Shown piece by piece: positions 1 to 7,797 of a stretch of 15,789 nt of DNA. The DNA is taken from the NCBI GenBank assembly GCA_014380705.1, contig JACMJI010000398.1, positions 1 to 15,789 on the forward strand. The letters are read 5' to 3'. The stretch comes from Gorillibacterium sp. (GTDB lineage Bacteria; Bacillota; Bacilli; Paenibacillales; NBRC-103111). The notes beneath the pieces are model-generated. The model ran no database searches. It was given only the letters and a program-made list of their open reading frames with translations, and was not told the DNA's origin. Both the position numbers and the translations under genes were made by a program. Each line of letters starts with the position of its first letter. The stretch's first letter is position 1.

Positions 1-1857
1 GCCATGGGCGGCATCACGGCCGCGATGCAAAGCAAAGCGCAGCGGCTCCAGCAGAGTCGCTTCACCATCGCGCTGTTCGGTGCCTTCAGCGCGGGCAAGT
101 CATCGCTCGCCAACGCCCTCTTGGGTGAACGGGTGCTACCCGTTTCACCCAATCCGACTACGGCTTCGATCAACCGGATTGCTCCACCTGACGAAACGTA
201 TCCCCACGGGACCGTTATCGTCCGAATGAAGCCATCCGGATACTTGCTTACGGAGGTAAATTACTCCCTCCGCAAGCTGGATCTTCCTGGCGGGAGCTGG
301 CAGGAATGTTTACGCAGCCTCGATCGCATAGAGGGGAGCCAGACTACGTTCGCTGGCCAAACGCATCTTGTCTTCTTACATGCTGTCCGTAAAGGGTACG
401 CCCAGATGTTTGGACGCCTGGGGACAGAATTTATTACGGGCATGGAGCAATTTGCCTCCTACACAACAGATGAAAGCTTAGCCTGCTTTGTAGAATGGGT
501 GGAGCTTCGCTACGATTGCCCATTGACTAGGCAAGGGGCTATTCTAGTCGATACGCCGGGTGCAGATTCCATTAATAGTCGGCACACAGGGGTTGCTTTT
601 GATTACATCAAAAATGCAGATGCCATTCTGTTTGTAACTTATTACAACCACGCATTCTCCCGAGCAGATCGAGAATTTTTACTTCAGCTAGGTAGAGTGA
701 AGGATGCACTAGAGCTTGATAAAATGTTCTTTGTTATCAATGCGTCTGATCTTGCTGTCGACTCTCAAGAGCTTGCTGGGGTACGCCAGCATGTAGAGGC
801 TAATCTGCTTATGCATGGAGTCAGAAATCCACAGCTTTACGCCATATCAAGCAGGCAAGCGCTTATGGATAAATTGAATGCTAGCTTTCCGCAGATGGAA
901 AACTCAAGCTTTACTGAATTCGAGGAAGCGCTCCATGCTTTCACTTTTGGAGAAATGATCAATCAAACCGAGCTTTCCGTTCGGCTTGATCTTCGCCGTG
1001 CCAAGGCTGCCTTGGATGAGCGTTTGCAGATGGCGCAGGAGAGTGGTGAACAGAAGGCCCGGGACAAAGCTGCCATCCAAGCTAAGACGCTTCTGATTAG
1101 GGAGCAGCTAGAGCAGAGCTTGCACTTTGATCAGGATAAGCCGGGGCTGAGTAAAGAGCTGACAGAGCTTTTCTATTATATTTATCAACGATTTACGTTT
1201 CGCTTTGGCGAGCTTTATGGAGCATGCTTTAACTCGTCAACGCTTAGAGAAGACGTTCAAGATAGCAAACAAGCTCTGTATGCTGCATGGCAGGAGCTAA
1301 CCGAAAGATTATCCTACACACTCTCTCAAGAGGTATTGGTCGCCACGCTGCGAATGGAAGGCTTTCTAAATCGCAAGCTGAGGGAATATGAGAAAAGAGC
1401 CATCGCGCTGATATCAAGCTCTTTTGCAGGTTACATGGAGCAGGCGGACAATACTTGGACATTTCCCATCCCAGCCGTTGAAGAAAATGTACCGTTGACA
1501 GAGGCGGATCTAAGATGGCTTTCGCGGATGTATCGAAATGGAAGGTCGTTCTTCGAGGGTGGGGGAAGGGAAGAGCTGCGCCAAGCTTTAGAGAGTAAGA
1601 TATCCCCTGAAGTGAATAATTATTTGGAAAAACACCGAAGGTTGCTGGAAGAATTCTACGTTGTAAAGCAGGCGGAAGCAAGCAAAAAAAACCAACTCCA
1701 AATGCTGGAAAGTCTTGATGAATATGCGTTAGGACTCGTATCTGCCCTTGCATTGGATACCGATATACGAGGTCTTGAGATTAAATCCAAGCATCTTGCT
1801 AGCAGACTTTTTACCCTATTCGAGCATTCACCGGATGCCCTCGACCATTCCCGATGA
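1..1857 (+). CDS. Dynamin-like GTPase, C-terminal part (cut by left edge)
   Basis: The reading frame is already open at base 1, and the first ATG (base 4) has no ribosome-binding site in view, so the true start is outside the window. Numbering from that ATG over 617 residues, the GTPase motifs are visible: the P-loop GAFSAGKSS at 26-34, a PTTAS switch-I threonine at 52-53, DTPG at 183-186, and NASD at 246-249 in the place of the usual (N/T)KxD. The rest is a mostly charged helical region, with no clear membrane-spanning segment. Bacterial dynamins bind and remodel membranes using GTP. In Bacillales the DynA type is about 1,200 residues with two dynamin units in tandem. The size and the P-loop near the beginning fit the second unit of such a protein, but this is inference because the upstream half is not seen. 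The first 120 bases are clearly richer in G+C than the rest. An intrinsic terminator follows the stop. Confidence 0.85.
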   Translation, partial: AMGGITAAMQSKAQRLQQSRFTIALFGAFSAGKSSLANALLGERVLPVSPNPTTASINRIAPPDETYPHGTVIVRMKPSGYLLTEVNYSLRKLDLPGGSWQECLRSLDRIEGSQTTFAGQTHLVFLHAVRKGYAQMFGRLGTEFITGMEQFASYTTDESLACFVEWVELRYDCPLTRQGAILVDTPGADSINSRHTGVAFDYIKNADAILFVTYYNHAFSRADREFLLQLGRVKDALELDKMFFVINASDLAVDSQELAGVRQHVEANLLMHGVRNPQLYAISSRQALMDKLNASFPQMENSSFTEFEEALHAFTFGEMINQTELSVRLDLRRAKAALDERLQMAQESGEQKARDKAAIQAKTLLIREQLEQSLHFDQDKPGLSKELTELFYYIYQRFTFRFGELYGACFNSSTLREDVQDSKQALYAAWQELTERLSYTLSQEVLVATLRMEGFLNRKLREYEKRAIALISSSFAGYMEQADNTWTFPIPAVEENVPLTEADLRWLSRMYRNGRSFFEGGGREELRQALESKISPEVNNYLEKHRRLLEEFYVVKQAEASKKNQLQMLESLDEYALGLVSALALDTDIRGLEIKSKHLASRLFTLFEHSPDALDHSR

Positions 1858-1867
1858 TTTAAAAGAG

Positions 1868-1892
1868 AACCGCCGATTACAGGCGGTTTTTT
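1868..1892 (+). terminator. Intrinsic terminator after the dynamin gene
   Basis: A perfect 7-bp stem, AACCGCC with GGCGGTT, around the loop GATTACA is followed by a run of six T. It begins 10 bases after the dynamin stop codon and separates that gene from the ABC exporter operon. Confidence 0.85.
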
Positions 1893-2002
1893 CGCATTTT
1901 AACCGTTTATGGGCGATATTCGGCTATTTAGTCCAATTGCTGTTCCAGTGGCTTGGTGGTAATATTCAGAAAGTCATTAAACAAATGAGAAAAGACTTGT
2001 TA

Positions 2003-2032
2003 TTGACAGACCTAAAGGTTAGTCGATTTTAT
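2003..2032 (+). promoter_or_regulatory. Probable promoter of the ABC exporter operon
   Basis: A perfect -35 hexamer TTGACA lies at 2003-2008. The best -10 is TTTTAT at 2027-2032, 18 nt downstream and matching 4 of 6 consensus positions. A better hexamer, TATTAT at 2030-2035, would need a 21-nt spacer. The site lies between the dynamin terminator and the first exporter gene, which is where a promoter is expected. The weak -10 makes this a moderate call. Confidence 0.45.
2005..2024 (+). promoter_or_regulatory. Interrupted palindrome overlapping the promoter; candidate operator
   Basis: GACAGACCTAAAGGTTAGTC reads as GAC-nn-ACCT-nn-AGGT-nn-GTC, with 7 of 10 position pairs complementary. It covers the end of the -35 and most of the spacer, so a bound protein would block RNA polymerase. 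The identity of that protein is not visible. A related element lies in front of the MarR-type gene at 13671-13700. Confidence 0.4.
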
Positions 2033-2082
2033 TATTTAGCAAGTCATTCACAACATGATTTCCGGTGGGAGGGTTGTACCGC

Positions 2083-3852
2083 ATGAACGTTTTTAAACAG
2101 CTTAAGGAGTACTACTGGCACGAGAAAAAACTGCTTTTCGCATCTATTTTTTGCATGATATGTGTTACTGCACTTGGTCTTGTCTATCCAAACTTGCTTC
2201 GATACTTAATTGACGATGTCATCCCGAATAATCGTTATAATCAAGTGCCGTATCTAGCTATTGGTGTTATTGGCGTTATTGCCATTAAAGGGGTTTTTCA
2301 ATTTATAACGGGCTTTACCGGGGGCAGGCTTGGGAACTGGGTTGCGTTTAACTTAAGAAACAAGCTGTATGATCGCCTTCAATTTTATTCTTTTCAATAT
2401 TACGACAAAGCTCGTACCGGGGATCTTATGTCCCGAATGACTGCTGATTTAGAAGCGATTCGCCAATTCATTGGCTTTGGCTTCGCCCAATTTCTTAACG
2501 TGTTTCTGATGATTATCTTTGGCTCCACGATGATGGCTACGCTTAACTGGAAGCTTACCTTGGTTACCTTGGTTACGATGCCATTTCTGGCTTTCACCGC
2601 GATGAAGTTTGAAAAGAACATTCACCCTGCCTATCGTCGGGTGCGGCAATCGATGAGTAGTCTGACGACAGCAGCACAAGAGAATATCACGGGTGTTCGT
2701 ACGGTTAAATCTTTTGCTAGAGAGCCCCATGAGGTAGAGAAGTTTGCTGTTCGCAGTGAAGAATATATGGCGAGCAACCTGGTAACATCGAACTTATGGG
2801 CAAGATTCTTTCCGGTTATGGAGCTTTTTGCTAACTTGGCTGTGGTTGTACTGCTTGGAACGGGGGGTTACTTCGTTATTCAGGGCTCCATGAAGACAGG
2901 GGAATTGATCGCTTTCTTCAGCTTGATCTGGTACATAGTCGGGCCGCTCTGGGGACTTGGTTATCACATCAATAACTTTACTCAGTCAAAAGCAGCCGGT
3001 GAGCGGATTCTTGAGCTGATCCACCAATATATCCATGTGAAAGATAGAGAAAAGACGGTTGATCTTGATCTGAATAACGTCAAGGGACATGTACAATATG
3101 AGCAAGTAACCTTCTCTTATCCAGATAAGAAGCCGGCACTTACCAATTTCACTCTGAATGCGGATGCTGGAAAAGTTATCGGTTTTCTTGGTGGAACCGG
3201 AGCCGGGAAGACCACAGTGGTCAATCTGTTGATGCGCGCCTACAATGTGAAGGAAGGTCGAATTCTGCTTGATGGGGTTGATATTCGCGATCTCAAGCTG
3301 GAGGATTTACGCAAGCAGATTGCAATCGTATTCCAGGAAACCTTCTTGTTCTCCTCCTCTATTCGCAACAATATTTCGTATGGTGATCGGAATGCTACCA
3401 CTGAAGATATTATCAAGGCCGCTAAGTTGTCCAAAGCTCATGAATTTATTATGGAGCTTCCACTAGGCTACGACACGATCGTAGGGGAACGGGGAATGGG
3501 ACTTTCGGGAGGACAGAAGCAGCGAATTGCGATTGCTCGCGCCTTGCTTAAAAACCCTAAGATTCTCATTCTTGACGATGCTACGAGTGCTGTAGATATG
3601 GAGACGGAGCAGGAGATTCAAGCGGGCTTCAAAGAGGTTATGGCTGGGCGCACGACGTTTATTATCGCTCACCGAATCTCCTCACTGCGGCATGCAGATG
3701 AGATTGTTGTATTGGAGGACGGTCATACGGTTCAGCGGGGTACACATGAGGAGTTGCTACAGCTCAAAGGGCCTTACCGTGAAACTTATGATATTCAATA
3801 CGCCGATGCACCTGCCGTCAACCAAGCTGCACAGAGGAGGGGGAACGATTGA
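2083..3852 (+). CDS. ABC exporter half-transporter, degenerate-site subunit
   Basis: This 589-residue protein has an N-terminal six-helix exporter domain (about residues 15-310) fused to a nucleotide-binding domain. The ATPase motifs are Walker A GGTGAGKTT (370-378), canonical signature LSGGQ (474-478), Walker B ending in D498, and H-loop H530. The residue after the Walker B aspartate is D499, where a catalytic glutamate is usual. That change marks the inactive-site half of heterodimeric exporters such as BmrC or TM287. With the next gene it should form a membrane exporter for drugs, lipids or peptides; the substrate cannot be read from sequence. It resembles the YfiB/YfiC and BmrC/BmrD pairs, and I cannot choose between them. 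The ATG at 2083 is chosen because GGGAGG lies 10 nt upstream; an in-frame GTG at 2065 precedes that site. The stop overlaps the next start by 4 bases. Confidence 0.92.
   Translation: MNVFKQLKEYYWHEKKLLFASIFCMICVTALGLVYPNLLRYLIDDVIPNNRYNQVPYLAIGVIGVIAIKGVFQFITGFTGGRLGNWVAFNLRNKLYDRLQFYSFQYYDKARTGDLMSRMTADLEAIRQFIGFGFAQFLNVFLMIIFGSTMMATLNWKLTLVTLVTMPFLAFTAMKFEKNIHPAYRRVRQSMSSLTTAAQENITGVRTVKSFAREPHEVEKFAVRSEEYMASNLVTSNLWARFFPVMELFANLAVVVLLGTGGYFVIQGSMKTGELIAFFSLIWYIVGPLWGLGYHINNFTQSKAAGERILELIHQYIHVKDREKTVDLDLNNVKGHVQYEQVTFSYPDKKPALTNFTLNADAGKVIGFLGGTGAGKTTVVNLLMRAYNVKEGRILLDGVDIRDLKLEDLRKQIAIVFQETFLFSSSIRNNISYGDRNATTEDIIKAAKLSKAHEFIMELPLGYDTIVGERGMGLSGGQKQRIAIARALLKNPKILILDDATSAVDMETEQEIQAGFKEVMAGRTTFIIAHRISSLRHADEIVVLEDGHTVQRGTHEELLQLKGPYRETYDIQYADAPAVNQAAQRRGND
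2555..2576 (+). repeat. Short tandem repeat inside the exporter gene
   Basis: TTACCTTGG occurs twice in a row, followed by a partial third copy (TTAC). The unit is 9 bp, so gain or loss would keep the frame. It encodes a repeated Leu-Val-Thr in a predicted membrane helix. Confidence 0.8.
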
Positions 3853-5720
3853 AAAAAGACGACTTCAAAGATAAGAAGGAAACGTTTGATTCTAAAGAAC
3901 AGGGCAAGAAATCTCAAGTCCCTAAAACGGAGCGGTTTGTATATGCAGATGATGAAATCATCGAAAAGCCGTTCAATTGGGAAATGATTGCCCGTCTTGG
4001 TCATTATATAAAGCCTTACATGAGAAGATTGCTCCCCATCATTCTCATCTCCGTCATCTTAGTTACTTTATCCAAGCTAGCTATTCCATGGCTACTCGCT
4101 TATGCCATTGATAAGCCAATCGCAAACGGAAATATCAATCTGCTTTGGATTGTTATGGGTTCAATTGCAGCTTTGTACGTCGTTCAGTGGTTTGCTGGTA
4201 ATTACCGGATTCGTTCCACCAATGAGGTAGGCCAGAGAGTCATTTATGACCTACGGGATGATCTTTTTCGCCATATTCAGTCCTTGTCCTTTCGATTCTT
4301 TGACAAGCGACCCGCAGGCTCTGTACTGGTTCGCGTAACGAATGATGTCAATTCGCTGCAGGACCTGCTGACAAATGGTGCTGTCAATGTATTGATTGAT
4401 TGTGTGCAATTGGTTGGAATCATCATCATCTTGTTTCTTCTGAATATTAAGCTTGCCTTAGCGGTCATCGTTACCGTTCCCCTTATGTTTTTGGTTTCTA
4501 CCAAATTGCGTAAGAAGATTCGGCGAGCCTGGCAGGATGTACGGACGAAAAACTCACGGATTAACGCTCACCTGAATGAAAGTATCCAAGGTGTACGTGT
4601 AACCCAAGCCTTTACGCAAGAGAAAGAAAACATGCAATACTTCGATGAAATGAACATCATTAATCGCCATTCGTGGGATAAAGCATCGATGATGAACCAA
4701 GTGTTTGGTCCAATTATCGATATTACCGGCGCAATTGGCTACTGTGTTCTTTTCTGGTACGGCGCTAGACTCGTCGAGACTCATGCTATTACTGTTGGAG
4801 TCCTTTTCGCCTTCTTTTCGTACATGGGCAACTTCTGGGAACCGATTAACAGGCTAGGCCAGATGTATTCTCAGCTTCTAGTGGGTATGGCTTCTGCTGA
4901 ACGAATCTTTGAATATATCGATGAGTTGCCAAGCGTTGTCGAAAAAGAGGACGCTGAAGAATTGCCATCGATTGATGGTCGCCTTGAATTTGACAATGTG
5001 GTGTTTGAATACGAGCCAGGCCGTACGGCCTTGCACAATTTCAATCTCAAGGTAGCAGCCGGTCAATCCATCGCGCTCGTTGGACATACAGGGTCTGGGA
5101 AGAGTACAATCATCAACTTGCTCTGTCGATTCTACGATCCGGTGGAAGGGGCGATTCTCATTGACGATAAGGATATCCGTGATATTACCGTGCCTAGCTT
5201 GCGCTCACAGGTCGGAATTGTGCTTCAGGATACGTTTATCTTCTCAGGGACGATCCGCGACAACATTCGCTTCGGTCGCCTGAATGCGACGGATTATGAA
5301 GTGGAAGAGGCGGCTAGAGCTGTACTCGCGCATGACTTTATCTTAAGCCTGCCCGATGGATATGAAACAGAGGTCCAGGAGCGGGGGAACATCCTGTCTA
5401 TGGGTCAACGTCAACTCTTGTCTTTTGCTCGAGCGCTATTGGCTGATCCACGTATTCTCATCTTGGATGAAGCAACGGCCAGCATTGACACAGAGACGGA
5501 ATTAAAAATTCAATTGGCTCTAAAAACCTTACTAAAGGGTCGAACGTCCTTTATAATCGCCCATCGACTATCAACCATTCGCCATGCTGACAAAATCATT
5601 GTTCTTGATCATGGAAGGATGATGGAGGCTGGTAATCATGATGACCTCATGCGTATGGATGGAATCTATAATGGACTGATTGAGGCACAATACCGTTATA
5701 TGGTCGAAGCCGCAGGTTAA
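3849..5720 (+). CDS. ABC exporter half-transporter, catalytic-site subunit
   Basis: This 623-residue partner of the preceding protein starts with a charged cytosolic extension of about 45 residues rich in Lys, Asp and Glu. A six-helix membrane domain (to about residue 350) and a nucleotide-binding domain follow. The motifs are Walker A GHTGSGKST (412-420), signature LSMGQ (516-520) instead of LSGGQ, Walker B LDEATAS with D540 and catalytic E541, and H-loop H572. The intact glutamate here with the intact LSGGQ of the partner gives one working ATP site. The LSMGQ here with the partner's Asp gives one degenerate site. This is the known asymmetric design of heterodimeric exporters. The start is TTG at 3849, overlapping the upstream stop as TTGA and preceded by GAGGAGGGGG, so the genes are probably translationally coupled. 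The two should be made in similar amounts. Confidence 0.92.
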   Translation: MKKDDFKDKKETFDSKEQGKKSQVPKTERFVYADDEIIEKPFNWEMIARLGHYIKPYMRRLLPIILISVILVTLSKLAIPWLLAYAIDKPIANGNINLLWIVMGSIAALYVVQWFAGNYRIRSTNEVGQRVIYDLRDDLFRHIQSLSFRFFDKRPAGSVLVRVTNDVNSLQDLLTNGAVNVLIDCVQLVGIIIILFLLNIKLALAVIVTVPLMFLVSTKLRKKIRRAWQDVRTKNSRINAHLNESIQGVRVTQAFTQEKENMQYFDEMNIINRHSWDKASMMNQVFGPIIDITGAIGYCVLFWYGARLVETHAITVGVLFAFFSYMGNFWEPINRLGQMYSQLLVGMASAERIFEYIDELPSVVEKEDAEELPSIDGRLEFDNVVFEYEPGRTALHNFNLKVAAGQSIALVGHTGSGKSTIINLLCRFYDPVEGAILIDDKDIRDITVPSLRSQVGIVLQDTFIFSGTIRDNIRFGRLNATDYEVEEAARAVLAHDFILSLPDGYETEVQERGNILSMGQRQLLSFARALLADPRILILDEATASIDTETELKIQLALKTLLKGRTSFIIAHRLSTIRHADKIIVLDHGRMMEAGNHDDLMRMDGIYNGLIEAQYRYMVEAAG

Positions 5721-5776
5721 AGCATAACCTGGGAATCGTTATTCATTTGCCTTTATATAATCTTTAGACATAATTG

Positions 5777-5822
5777 AAACAGTGACAGGTCACCTCTCTA
5801 GAGAGCTCCTGTTGCTGTTTTT
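5777..5822 (+). terminator. Intrinsic terminator after the exporter operon
   Basis: Nested arms pair AAACAG (5777-5782) with CTGTTT (5815-5820) and ACAGG (5785-5789) with CCTGT (5808-5812), and an inner CTCT-CTAG-AGAG hairpin caps the structure. The right arm runs into five T. It begins 57 bases after the stop of the second exporter gene. Confidence 0.75.
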
Positions 5823-5972
5823 AATTATTTTAACAGTTTTTCTATGTTTTCTACCGAGTCGGGTTTAGTGACAGTGTTGCAAATATTTCGGCGAAGTTTT
5901 ACTCTATAGAAATATGGCATGATTCGTCAGGATATCCTAATCCTGTTCGGCTTAAGACTTGGAGGTATAATA

Positions 5973-6809
5973 ATGAGATCCACACGATGGTTATGGGGCT
6001 TTGTGGGAATGGCGGCTTTGCTTTCTACTCTTTTGTTTATCGGAGGTTTTATTTACGCGATACGGACAGCCGTTTTTCCAGAGGAGGGTAATAAAGTGCA
6101 GCCTGCATTGCCAGCACCAACCTCTGCTTTAGCCGAGGATATTTCCTCGTCAAAGGAAATAAACATTCTCGCTATTGGTGATTCCTTAACACGAGGTGTT
6201 GGAGACGCTACCGGTAAAGGTTATGTCGAACGCGTTAAAGCAGGCTTACAGTCTAGTTTGGGCAAAGAAACCTATGTCTGGAATCTGGCTATTTCCGGTG
6301 CCAAAACAGCGGATCTGCTGGAGCAATTGGATCATACGAACACTAGCGCACGCATGCAGGACTATACCAAGCAAGCGAATGTCATATTACTGACCATTGG
6401 CGGCAACGATATGTTTCAAATGGGGGTTAAGGATGATAAATCTCCTCTTAACCCAAATGAAATGGCATTCGATTTGGACTTGCTTAAGAAGAATATGCCT
6501 GCTGCACTAGAACAGCTTGACCAGATTTTGACTCGGATATCGAAGCTAAATCCTAAGGCGCGGATTATGTATGTGATGTTTTATCATCCATTCTTGGATT
6601 ACGATACAGAGCGGGTAGGTTCGCTTTTTGTTCAAGCGTGGGAAGGAAAAGCATTTGAAATTGCCAATCGTTTAGGGAATGTAACGGTTGTTCCGACTTA
6701 CGATTTGTTTCAACAGGTTCCTGTTAAGTATTTGTACACGGATCATTTCCATCCTAATCCAGACGGCTACGAACGAATTGCAGAACGAGTCCTGCAGGCT
6801 CTAAATTGA
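5973..6809 (+). CDS. Membrane-anchored or secreted SGNH/GDSL hydrolase
   Basis: The product has 278 residues. A hydrophobic stretch at about residues 6-31 follows a short basic N-terminus, so the protein is exported and either anchored or processed; I see no lipobox cysteine. The hydrolase blocks are in order: GDSL with the nucleophile S71, the block II glycine G109 (SGAKTAD), GGND with N145, and DHFHPN giving D257 and H260 of the catalytic triad. SGNH enzymes hydrolyse esters in lipids or acylated polysaccharides outside the cell. The layout resembles Bacillus YpmR-type proteins, but the substrate is unknown. ATG 5973 is chosen because GGAGGT lies 6 nt before it; an upstream in-frame ATG at 5919 has no such site and would put 18 extra residues before the signal. 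The ABC ATPase gene follows after 19 nt, implying one transcript and perhaps a shared envelope role. Confidence 0.9.
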   Translation: MRSTRWLWGFVGMAALLSTLLFIGGFIYAIRTAVFPEEGNKVQPALPAPTSALAEDISSSKEINILAIGDSLTRGVGDATGKGYVERVKAGLQSSLGKETYVWNLAISGAKTADLLEQLDHTNTSARMQDYTKQANVILLTIGGNDMFQMGVKDDKSPLNPNEMAFDLDLLKKNMPAALEQLDQILTRISKLNPKARIMYVMFYHPFLDYDTERVGSLFVQAWEGKAFEIANRLGNVTVVPTYDLFQQVPVKYLYTDHFHPNPDGYERIAERVLQALN

Positions 6810-6828
6810 TCATGAGGAGATGCGGATC

Positions 6829-7797
6829 ATGACCGACCATTCGGTGGTGCTTTCTGTTAAGGGTTTGAAGAAGCAGATAGGCAAAAAAATAATCATCAAA
6901 GGGATTAGCTTTGAGGTAAAAAAGGGTGAGGTTTTTGGATTTCTTGGACCTAATGGAGCAGGGAAGACGACAACGATCCGCATGCTGGTGAATTTAATTC
7001 GACCCACCGAGGGAACGATATCCATCTGTGGCATCAATTTACATAAAAAGCCCGAGCTTGCATTATTAAATGTGGGATGTATTGTTGAGAACCCAGAGCT
7101 TTATAGTTATATGACGGGCTGGGAAAATCTTGAACACTTTGCTCGAATGTTCCCGGACGTTGGCCAGGATCGAATCCATGAGGTGGTTACGATTGTTGGC
7201 ATGGATCGGCGTATTGATGACAAAGTTAAAACCTATTCCCTTGGCATGCGCCAGAGACTGGGTATTGCCCAAGCTTTGCTTGGAAGACCCAAGCTGCTTA
7301 TTCTAGATGAGCCTACGAATGGGCTAGATCCACAAGGGATTAAAGATATGCGCGAATTCATTCGTGAGCTTGCCCTCTCTGGGCTAAGCGTGTTTGTATC
7401 CAGTCATCTGCTCAGTGAAATCCAGCTGATGTGTGACCGAGTAGCAATCATTAGCCAAGGTGAAGTCATCTCGGTTGGTGGTGTAGAAGAGCTATTGGGC
7501 CAATCTGAGAACCAGATCATTTGGCGGGCAGCGCCTTATACAGAGGCTGAGCGAATATTACGGCCTTATATGCAGAACCCTTCCTTATCAAGCGCTTTCG
7601 TGCTTATAGATGATGTTGGAGATGATCAAGAACAGAATGGTGTTGTTGAGTTAATCTCGTTCATGCCGCCGGAAGAGGTTCCAGTGACGAATCGCAAGCT
7701 TGTTGAGGCGGGAGTAGAGGTTTATTCCATCACGATTAAGAATCCGACCCTTGAAGAACTATTCCTGCGGTTGACAGAAGGTGAAACCATTGGTTAA
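6829..7797 (+). CDS. ABC transporter ATP-binding protein (BcrA/DrrA-like)
   Basis: This 322-residue soluble ATPase drives the permease encoded next. It has Walker A GPNGAGKTT with K46, a SLGMRQ signature (137-142) of the kind common in BcrA, DrrA and NatA proteins, Walker B LLILDEP with D160 and E161, and switch H193. A C-terminal region of about 100 residues after the core is typical of this class. The family exports antibiotics, peptides, sodium or lipids; which one applies here cannot be told. The start is ATG 6829, because GAGGAG (6814-6819) lies 9 nt upstream; the in-frame ATG at 6820 abuts that site directly and is unlikely. It lies 19 nt after the SGNH hydrolase gene and overlaps the permease gene, so the three form one operon. 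Confidence 0.9.
   Translation: MTDHSVVLSVKGLKKQIGKKIIIKGISFEVKKGEVFGFLGPNGAGKTTTIRMLVNLIRPTEGTISICGINLHKKPELALLNVGCIVENPELYSYMTGWENLEHFARMFPDVGQDRIHEVVTIVGMDRRIDDKVKTYSLGMRQRLGIAQALLGRPKLLILDEPTNGLDPQGIKDMREFIRELALSGLSVFVSSHLLSEIQLMCDRVAIISQGEVISVGGVEELLGQSENQIIWRAAPYTEAERILRPYMQNPSLSSAFVLIDDVGDDQEQNGVVELISFMPPEEVPVTNRKLVEAGVEVYSITIKNPTLEELFLRLTEGETIG

Noticed and set aside
1244..1753. A 169-codon open frame on the minus strand inside the dynamin gene
   Set aside because: It is fully antisense to a well-supported gene, has no family motifs and no ribosome-binding site that stands out.
1748..2086. A 112-codon plus-strand frame across the dynamin end and the spacer
   Set aside because: It runs through the intrinsic terminator, overlaps the dynamin gene in another frame, and shows no recognisable domain.
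5877..5910. Possible promoter before the SGNH gene (TTGCAA with TACTCT at 17 nt, or TATAGA at 22 nt)
   Set aside because: The -10 matches only 3 of 6 at good spacing, and the better hexamer has a bad spacing. A promoter must exist here, but I cannot place it. The rest of 5823-5972 shows nothing else.
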